Positions 7,049 to 11,351 of a stretch of DNA of 11,351 bases are shown here, one piece after another (positions within the stretch are counted from its first letter, which is position 1; every line of letters begins with the position of its first letter). A program made the translations under genes and the position numbers. Source of the DNA: JBBUX01 sp037445775 (GTDB taxonomy: Bacteria > Actinomycetota > Coriobacteriia > Anaerosomatales > PHET01); contig JBBIJX010000055.1 of NCBI GenBank assembly GCA_037445775.1, positions 1-11,351 on the forward strand, in the 5' to 3' direction. The notes under the pieces were generated by a model. It worked only from the letters and a program-made list of their open reading frames with translations, was not told the origin of the DNA and ran no database searches.

Positions 7049-7073
7049 ACCTCAGGCCACGGTGGCATCCCCC
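6928..7073 (+). repeat. Exact 73-bp tandem duplication, frame-breaking
   Basis: Bases 6928-7000 recur exactly at 7001-7073, plus one further matching base (G7074). 73 is 1 modulo 3, matching the frame step within gene B. With one copy removed the join reads QATVASPVEYLPDRFARG without a stop. Confidence 0.95.
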
Positions 7074-9113
7074 GTCGAATACCTTCCGGACCGCTTCGCT
7101 CGCGGCGCGGCGTTCAAGGGCCTTCCCGGCGTCGCGTCGACGGTCACGTCGCGTACCATTGCGACGTCCGCGCGTGTGAGCGGCGTGCGCATCCCGCTCA
7201 CGTCGACCAGCACAGAAACGGTCTCCTCGTTCCGCGTGAGTTTCGAGAAGAGCGACGCTCCCTGGTACGACCGCCTCCCGTTCCGCTTCGAGGTCCATGG
7301 TGTCGAGGGCACCGATGCGCGGTTGCCGCTCAAGGCCGTGCCGAAGCTTCCGGCGTGGGGAGAGGAAGTGCGGCGGCTCAAGGTCGAGCTGCCGAAGGCC
7401 GACGAGGTGAAGGTAGGGCTAAGCTCCTACTTCTCCTCCGGCGACCTTCAGGTCATGGGCGTGCACCAGTGGACGATGGAGAAGTTCTCTCCGAAGCTCG
7501 CAGTCGCCACGACGCCCGTGTTGCGCGCGGTATCGGCCTCGGCTCTTCCTGCGGTCGCGCCCGCACTGAACCAGGTGCCGGTCTCGACGGCCTCGACGTT
7601 GCCCATTGCGGCCAACGCCCTCATCACTACCGCCCGCATCGGACAGAACTGGCTCTTGTCGCCCGCCCAGGAGATCACGCTCGTTCACGCGGTGGACCTC
7701 CCCATGATCGCACCGGCATTCACGTCCCGTGCGCACATGGAGCGACGCGCGGGCGAGACGCACGCCACGCTTGTCGATTGGATGCAGGTTCACGGTAAGA
7801 GCACCGTCAAGCTCGACGTCGAGGCGAACTGGACGGAGCCCGTTGACGACCCGGCGAAAGGTGCCCCCCTGTGGGGAACCACAGCCGTCAAGAAGGCCGC
7901 CGCCGCGTTCTCGCTCCCTGTCGACAAGAAGCAGACCACGATCCTTGACGCGAAGCAGGCGGTGCCGGGCTCGATGAAGCCGGTCGCATGGGGGTCGATC
8001 CCGGCTGACGGCATGCTCGTGAACAAGGGCGGTGTGGATACGAAGCCGCAGCGCCAGCACTTCGGCGACACGAAGCACAAGCGCGTCCGCTACAAGGCGA
8101 CGTTCACTTCGCGCTTCGACAAGCACTTCGCCGACATCGAAGGCCTAACGTACTCGGTCACGTCGACCGAGCGGCTGCTGCGCGTGCCGAACGCGGCGCG
8201 ACCGGCGGCACCGGCACTTGAGTACATCATGCCGACGTTCGGTTGGGAGCGCTCGGGATCTTCGAGCATCCGGCGAGGCGGGGGGCTCCGGGTCTACCTC
8301 GAGCGCCCGTGGTTCTCGTCCGGCGAGGGAGAGCAGCTCGCGGTCGTCATGTACCAACCCGCGGCCGCCGACGCGGGATACACGCAACTAAAGCCATTCG
8401 TGACGCAGTGGGGCCGCGACCCGCTTTGGACGCAACCGGGTGGCCTGCCGTCGGCGCGGCCCGCAAGGACCCACTTCAAGCAGGCGTCGCGCTACGGACT
8501 CGACCTCAAGTTGCGCGAGTACTCCGGCGCCGAGGTGATGGTGGCCGGCTACAACGTCGACTACGACCCGGAACTCGGGCTGTGGTTCGCCGACATCGTG
8601 GTCGACCAAGGCGGCGCGTACTTCCCGTTCATCAAGCTTGCGCTCGCCCGGTACCAGCCGGACTCGCTGCCCACCTACGAGCTCTCATCGGTCGTCGTCG
8701 CCGACTTCGTTCAGCTCACGCCGGACCGGGCGGCGAGCCTCAGCGCTACGGTGGACGCCCGCGGCGGCTACTCCGTGCGTGCGACCGTCAACGGGCACAG
8801 CTACTCGGAAAGCGATGCGGGACGCAAGGCGAGCTGCACGATGCAGCTCGAGGAGTTGCAGAGCGGCAAGGACGCAACTCTGGGGTGGACGCCGCTCGGC
8901 AGCGAGGTCGACATGCCCATCCAGCCGCGCACGCTGGCGCAGATCATCGTTCAGGACACGCGCACGACGTGGGCTGGGACCGCACGGCTGGCGCAGAAGG
9001 TGGCCGGTCGTTCGTACCGCGTGGTGCTGCGCGAGTACGAGTACTACAAGCAGCACCAGTCGCAGACGGCAGCCAAGCGCCTCGTCTACGTCGAGACGCT
9101 GCCCATCAGCTAG
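7062..9113 (+). CDS. Gene B segment 2: C-terminal half, unknown function
   Basis: This is the C-terminal half of giant gene B, native from the second copy of the 73-bp duplication. The GTG at 7062 lies in that copy and is not a genuine start. Recognisable blocks are EYLPDRFARGAAFKGLPG, GLSSYFSSGDLQVMGVHQW, IGQNWLLSPAQEITLVHAVD, VHGKSTVKLDVEANW, FGDTKHKRVRYKATFTSRF, PTFGWERSGSSSIRRGGGL, VYLERPWFSSGEGEQLAVV, GYNVDYDPELGLWFADIVVD and LSSVVVADFVQLTPDRA. Many Trp/Tyr and Gly-Asp turns suggest a beta-rich extracellular or structural protein; I see no catalytic signature. The end (EYEYYKQHQSQTAAKRLVYVE) is hydrophilic and has no anchor. TAG at 9111-9113 is followed 25 bp later by a strong terminator, so this is the last gene of the unit. 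Confidence 0.78.
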   Translation: MASPVEYLPDRFARGAAFKGLPGVASTVTSRTIATSARVSGVRIPLTSTSTETVSSFRVSFEKSDAPWYDRLPFRFEVHGVEGTDARLPLKAVPKLPAWGEEVRRLKVELPKADEVKVGLSSYFSSGDLQVMGVHQWTMEKFSPKLAVATTPVLRAVSASALPAVAPALNQVPVSTASTLPIAANALITTARIGQNWLLSPAQEITLVHAVDLPMIAPAFTSRAHMERRAGETHATLVDWMQVHGKSTVKLDVEANWTEPVDDPAKGAPLWGTTAVKKAAAAFSLPVDKKQTTILDAKQAVPGSMKPVAWGSIPADGMLVNKGGVDTKPQRQHFGDTKHKRVRYKATFTSRFDKHFADIEGLTYSVTSTERLLRVPNAARPAAPALEYIMPTFGWERSGSSSIRRGGGLRVYLERPWFSSGEGEQLAVVMYQPAAADAGYTQLKPFVTQWGRDPLWTQPGGLPSARPARTHFKQASRYGLDLKLREYSGAEVMVAGYNVDYDPELGLWFADIVVDQGGAYFPFIKLALARYQPDSLPTYELSSVVVADFVQLTPDRAASLSATVDARGGYSVRATVNGHSYSESDAGRKASCTMQLEELQSGKDATLGWTPLGSEVDMPIQPRTLAQIIVQDTRTTWAGTARLAQKVAGRSYRVVLREYEYYKQHQSQTAAKRLVYVETLPIS

Positions 9114-9137
9114 CGGATCAGGACTCTCGCACGCTCG

Positions 9138-9168
9138 GAAGGCCGGCCCCGACGGGTCGGCCTTCTTT
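9138..9168 (+). terminator. Intrinsic terminator after gene B
   Basis: A 12-bp stem (GAAGGCCGGCCC at 9138-9149 with GGGTCGGCCTTC at 9154-9165, including one G-T pair) closes a CGAC loop and is followed by TTTGT. It starts 25 bp after the stop of gene B. It may also stop leftward transcription leaving the tRNA gene, but that side has no T-run. Confidence 0.85.
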
Positions 9169-9202
9169 GTGATGCGCCGGAATCGTGCGGGTTGTCGACG
9201 TG

Positions 9203-9290
9203 TGGCGGAGGGGGAGGGATTCGAACCCTCGAGCCCTTGCGGGCTGCCGGTTTTCAAGACCGGTGCAATCAACCGCTCTGCCACCCCTCC
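9203..9290 (-). tRNA. tRNA-Ser (anticodon UGA)
   Basis: Read on the minus strand, this folds as a class II tRNA. The acceptor stem is GGAGGGG (9290-9284) with CCCCTCC (9213-9207), then discriminator G and an encoded CCA (9205-9203). The anticodon stem-loop CCGGT-CTTGAAA-ACCGG has anticodon TGA (complement of 9254-9256). A long variable arm (AGCCC-GCAA-GGGCT) is typical of serine tRNA, and the T arm GAGGG-TTCGAAT-CCCTC is standard. It decodes UCA and probably other UCN codons. It is intact and oriented opposite to its neighbours. Confidence 0.97.
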
Positions 9291-9338
9291 AAGGCGTTCA
9301 TCCGCGCTGCTGAGGCGCGCACGAACGAGCCAAGCGGA

Positions 9339-9347
9339 AGAATAGCA
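9339..9347 (-). promoter_or_regulatory. Candidate extended -10 promoter for tRNA-Ser
   Basis: On the minus strand, TGC-TATTCT matches the extended -10 pattern TGn-TATnnT. It lies about 49-57 bp upstream of the mature tRNA 5' end, leaving room for a short 5' leader removed by RNase P. I see no good -35 hexamer at the usual spacing, so this is only a candidate. Confidence 0.35.
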
Positions 9348-9403
9348 TGCGGGCAGCCGGGTCCCGCGAGGCAACGAGCGCGTGACAGACGCTGGAGCCC
9401 AAG

Positions 9404-9419
9404 TGTGATTCCTGTCACA
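9404..9419. promoter_or_regulatory. Perfect CRP/GlxR-type palindrome
   Basis: TGTGATTCCTGTCACA fits TGTGA-N6-TCACA exactly, the consensus bound by cAMP receptor protein and its actinobacterial relatives such as GlxR. It lies in the divergent region between the tRNA-Ser gene (left) and the CAP-family gene (right), with its centre about 93 bp before the ATG at 9505. Site geometry does not show which gene it serves or whether it activates or represses. I see no clear -10 for the CAP gene downstream of it. Confidence 0.55.
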
Positions 9420-9490
9420 ATCGGCCGCACGGGCACGAGGTTCGCATGACCCGGCGCCGGTGCGGCAAGCCGTTCATCATCCGAAGGTCC

Positions 9491-9502
9491 GGGAGAAGGT
9501 GG
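9491..9502 (+). promoter_or_regulatory. Ribosome binding site fixing the CAP gene start
   Basis: GGGAGAAGGTGG directly precedes the ATG at 9505. It supports that start over the in-frame ATG at 9448 and the TTG/GTG-type starts further upstream, and the protein from 9505 begins directly with a signal peptide. Confidence 0.7.
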
Positions 9503-9504
9503 TA

Positions 9505-10953
9505 ATGAAGCGTACGACGGTGAGGATGCTGGCGCTTGTGATGGCTGTCGTCGTCATGCTCCAGCCGACGCTCGCCTTGGCGAGTGCGGCCCCGTCGTGG
9601 CTTTCGCACCTCAACGCAATCCGCTCGATGGCCGGTCTCAGCGCCGTGTCCGAGAACGCTGACGCCAGCGCCGCATGCTACGCGCACAGCCGCTACATGT
9701 CGCGCAACCGCGTCGTGACCCATTCGCAAGACCCTGCGCTTCCGTACTACTCCGTCGAAGGTGACCGGGCGGCGCGGCGCAGCAACCTCGTGCTGGGTGC
9801 CGGAGGCCTTCGCGCACTCGACCTGTGGGCTGTCGGCCCGTTCCATGCCGTCGGCATGATCGATCCGCGCCTTTCGACCGTCGGCTTCGGAACTTACAGC
9901 GCGTCGGGATTCTGGCCTTCGGCCGCGCTCGACGTATCGGGCAAGAGCGCATCGCCTCGGGACGGCACGGTCTTCCCGGTGCTGTGGCCCGGCCCGGGCT
10001 CGGTCTCCGCGTACGCGACGTACAAGGACCGTGAGTACCCCGACCCGCTCTCCGGCACCGGATACGAGGCCCCCGCTGGCGCTCCGATCATCGCGCAGTT
10101 CGGCACCGGCCCGCTGACACCGAACGTCACCGCGTCAAGCCTGCGTGCAGACGGACGCTCGCTCCCGCACGCCGTGTACACCGAGGCCACGTACCGAAAC
10201 ACCGGCGCGGCCGCTCAGAAGACGGGGCGTTCGGTGCTAGGGAGCAGGGACGCGGTCGTGATCATGCCGAAGGACCCGCTCAAGCCCGGCGTCCAGTACG
10301 ACGTGTCGCTGACGGTTGACGGCGCCGTCCACTCGTGGTCGTTCACCACGGCGGGTGTGGTCGATGTCGCACTCCGCGCGCCGCGGGCTACTCGTTACGC
10401 AGAGGAGGTCGCGGTTGCGGCGACCCTGACGGATGCAGACGGTGGGCCGCTAGCCGCTCGCGACGTCACGATCGAGCGGTCCGCGGACGGCGTCAACTGG
10501 AAGCCGGTCGATGAGTGCCTGACGTGTGACTCAGGCACGGCCTCGGCATCGCTCGCGCCGACGCGTCGCACGTTCGTCAGGGCGCGTTTCGCGGGCGACG
10601 GAGGGCTGCCTGCCCGCTCGAGCGCGCCCGTCGCGATCGTCCCTGCCGCCAAGGTGAGCGTTGCGAGCGTGCCCGCGCGCGTTCGCGTCGCCCGCAGCTT
10701 CGAGGTGACCGGTTCCCTCTATCCGAAGCATGCGGCGGGTTCGTCCGCGGTACGCGTCTACGCGCAGCGCTACGAGCAAGGCGCGTGGGTGACCCGCGTG
10801 CGGGCGAATGGAGTGATGGCGTCCGACGGCACGACGTACGCGGCGCGCATCACGGTCTCGAGCGCGGGCGCGTGGCGTATTCGAACGAAGCATCTAGCTG
10901 ACACCCACAACGGGGCAGCGTCGTCGGCGTGGCGAGCGCTCGCCGCCCGCTGA
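9505..10953 (+). CDS. Secreted CAP/SCP-family protein with Ig-like C-terminal modules
   Basis: This is a 482-residue exported protein. Residues 1-28 are a Sec signal peptide (MKRT, hydrophobic core, likely cleavage after ALA or ASA). Residues about 32-170 look like a CAP (SCP/PR-1) domain: WLSHLNAIRSMAGL, an AHSRYM block with H61, THSQDP with H73, E85, and the LWAVGPFHAVGMIDP block with H114. These are plausible positions for the CAP His/Glu cluster, though the usual GEN motif is not evident. A linker ending SWSFTTAG (about 278-284) resembles a bacterial Ig-like segment. Two further beta modules follow, one with a CLTC cysteine pair (C338, C341) and one with SFEVTGSLYPKH (398-409) and AWRIRTKHLADTHNG. 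Such terminal modules are common, as I recall, in surface proteins of Coriobacteriia-like genomes. Its substrate is unknown. An upstream in-frame start near 9460 lacks an adjacent ribosome site and would put 15 residues before the signal peptide. Confidence 0.85.
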   Translation: MKRTTVRMLALVMAVVVMLQPTLALASAAPSWLSHLNAIRSMAGLSAVSENADASAACYAHSRYMSRNRVVTHSQDPALPYYSVEGDRAARRSNLVLGAGGLRALDLWAVGPFHAVGMIDPRLSTVGFGTYSASGFWPSAALDVSGKSASPRDGTVFPVLWPGPGSVSAYATYKDREYPDPLSGTGYEAPAGAPIIAQFGTGPLTPNVTASSLRADGRSLPHAVYTEATYRNTGAAAQKTGRSVLGSRDAVVIMPKDPLKPGVQYDVSLTVDGAVHSWSFTTAGVVDVALRAPRATRYAEEVAVAATLTDADGGPLAARDVTIERSADGVNWKPVDECLTCDSGTASASLAPTRRTFVRARFAGDGGLPARSSAPVAIVPAAKVSVASVPARVRVARSFEVTGSLYPKHAAGSSAVRVYAQRYEQGAWVTRVRANGVMASDGTTYAARITVSSAGAWRIRTKHLADTHNGAASSAWRALAAR

Positions 10954-10995
10954 CCCGCGACATGCGTGCTCGCGCGCTCCTCGAAACGCCGCGCA

Positions 10996-11025
10996 CTGAC
11001 GCGCACGTCGCTGTCGCGCTAGACT
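10996..11025 (+). promoter_or_regulatory. Candidate promoter for tadA
   Basis: CTGACG (10996-11001) and TAGACT (11020-11025) sit 18 bp apart in the 111-bp gap after the CAP gene, resembling -35 and -10 elements of a housekeeping sigma factor. Transcription would begin near 11032, just before the ribosome site of tadA. The evidence is pattern only. Confidence 0.4.
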
Positions 11026-11050
11026 CGGAGGGGAGGTCGCTTCGAGCCGC

Positions 11051-11056
11051 AGGGGG
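11051..11056 (+). promoter_or_regulatory. Shine-Dalgarno site for tadA
   Basis: AGGGGG lies eight bases before the GTG at 11065, good spacing. It favours GTG 11065 over the in-frame ATG at 11089. Confidence 0.6.
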
Positions 11057-11064
11057 ATGGCCGC

Positions 11065-11351
11065 GTGCAGCGAATCGATGAGGTCTACATGGCGCTGGCG
11101 CTTGAGCAGGCGCGTGCCGCTGAGGCACTCGGCGAGGTCCCCATCGGCGCGGTGGTCGTGTGCGAGGGCGCGGTCGTCTCAGGTGCGCACAACAGGCGAG
11201 AAACCGACCGCGATCCGGCCGGTCACGCCGAGTTGATCGCGATCCGAAGCGCCGCGGCGCGACTCGACCGCTGGCGGCTGTCCGACTGCACCGTCTACGT
11301 CACGCTGGAGCCGTGCCCTATGTGCGCCGGGCTGATGCACCAGGCCCGCAT
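11065..11351 (+). CDS. tadA: tRNA-specific adenosine deaminase TadA, 5' part (cut by window end)
   Basis: TadA deaminates adenosine 34 to inosine in the tRNA-Arg(ACG) anticodon, in the cytoplasm, so that one tRNA reads several arginine codons. The 95 codons visible from GTG 11065 contain the zinc and catalytic signature of the cytidine/deoxycytidylate deaminase superfamily. HAE at residues 54-56 supplies a zinc ligand (His54) and the proton-shuttling Glu56. PCPMCAG at 83-89 supplies Cys84 and Cys87. EVPIGAVVV near residue 24 and TLEPCPMC are typical of bacterial TadA. The family is usually about 150-170 residues, so roughly 40% is missing to the right. It has its own plausible promoter and Shine-Dalgarno site. 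A guanine deaminase relative is the main alternative but fits the N-terminal block less well. Confidence 0.93.
   Translation, partial: MQRIDEVYMALALEQARAAEALGEVPIGAVVVCEGAVVSGAHNRRETDRDPAGHAELIAIRSAAARLDRWRLSDCTVYVTLEPCPMCAGLMHQAR

Larger units (their letters stand above)
4766..9113 (+). pseudogene. Gene B (composite): giant partner protein of unknown function, frame-broken by a 73-bp duplication
   Basis: Two open segments (4766-7048 and 7062-9113) are one gene split by an exact 73-bp tandem duplication (6928-7073). Dropping one copy restores a single frame of 1424 codons. Motifs in order on the repaired protein: MWTALPNGF (residues 11-19), KLSVFLSPRL (31-40), GYRIDVWDS (456 on), HESVFDWGGWSLA (522 on), LRFGTTYRFRARAVDLAGNS (592-611), EYLPDRFARGAAFKGLPG (747 on), GQNWLLSP and TLVHAVDLP (935 on), VHGKSTVKLDVEANW (984 on), QHFGDTKHKRVRYKATFTSR (1073-1092), PTFGWER (1132 on), VTQWGRDPLW (1188 on) and FVQLTPDRAAS (1290 on). 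There is no signal peptide or membrane segment. The overlap with A and the shared 3' terminator argue for a co-expressed pair. I recall the motif set in large uncharacterised proteins; function unknown. Confidence 0.8.
9114..9504. other. Intergenic region with terminator, tRNA-Ser and CRP-like site
   Basis: This is the only gene-poor stretch longer than 300 bp on the plus strand. It holds the gene B terminator (9138-9168), tRNA-Ser on the minus strand (9203-9290), its candidate -10 (9339-9347), an inverted repeat GTGACAG (9382-9388) / CTGTCAC (9412-9418), and the CRP-type palindrome (9404-9419) that contains the second arm. I see no integrase, attachment-site duplication or insertion sequence next to the tRNA. 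Confidence 0.7.

Noticed and set aside
952..7073. CRISPR array or other spaced repeat cluster.
   Set aside because: Each repeat is a different sequence, present in two adjacent copies with no spacer.
952..7073. Target-site duplications left by mobile elements.
   Set aside because: The units of 29-85 bp are far longer than normal target duplications, directly adjacent, and no inserted element, inverted repeat or transposase is present.
9203..9290. tRNA-Ser as a site of integrated mobile DNA.
   Set aside because: No duplicate of the tRNA 3' end, integrase or phage gene lies in the window.
9382..9418. Inverted repeat GTGACAG / CTGTCAC as a terminator.
   Set aside because: The loop is 23 bases, the stem only seven, and there is no T-run. 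The right arm is better explained as part of the CRP-type palindrome.
9460..9504. Upstream start for the CAP-family gene at 9460.
   Set aside because: No ribosome site there, and it would put 15 residues before a normal signal peptide; ATG 9505 has a good Shine-Dalgarno.
10954..10995. Terminator after the CAP gene.
   Set aside because: The stretch is GC-rich with weak self-complementarity but has no convincing hairpin followed by Ts.

Overview
The window is GC-rich (roughly two thirds G+C by eye) bacterial chromosome. Codon usage, GTG starts and the Ig-like C-terminal module of the CAP-family protein resemble actinobacterial genomes. My best guess is a Coriobacteriia/OPB41-like lineage, probably environmental. 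This is family-level recall, not a search result.

Positions 8-9113 hold two giant, same-strand, overlapping genes, here called A and B. A ends in TGA at 4767-4769 and B opens with GTG at 4766-4768 (GTGA overlap). As written, both are broken: A into four open segments (8-1123, 1002-3161, 2836-3954, 3912-4769) and B into two (4766-7048, 7062-9113). Three of the four breaks coincide with exact, gap-free tandem duplications of 85, 29 and 73 bp, and the fourth is a one-base frame change near 2844. A further 39-bp exact duplication is in frame. Removing one copy of each frame-breaking duplication and one base near 2844 gives two clean reading frames: A of 1548 codons (1535 if the 39-bp copy is also dropped) and B of 1424 codons. 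A has a twin-arginine (Tat) type signal; B has no signal peptide. Both carry motifs I associate with very large, uncharacterised, beta-rich bacterial proteins that occur side by side. I know of no assigned function. The broken state is either an assembly artefact or a burst of very recent tandem duplications.

Positions 9114-9504 are mostly non-coding: a strong intrinsic terminator closing the A-B unit, a tRNA-Ser(UGA) on the minus strand with a plausible extended -10 promoter, and a perfect CRP-type palindrome (TGTGA-N6-TCACA).

Positions 9505-10953 encode a secreted CAP/SCP-family protein with a signal peptide and Ig-like C-terminal modules. After a 111-bp gap with a plausible promoter and Shine-Dalgarno, the window ends inside tadA (tRNA adenosine deaminase). 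The tRNA, CAP gene and visible part of tadA are intact, so the disruptions are confined to the giant-gene pair.
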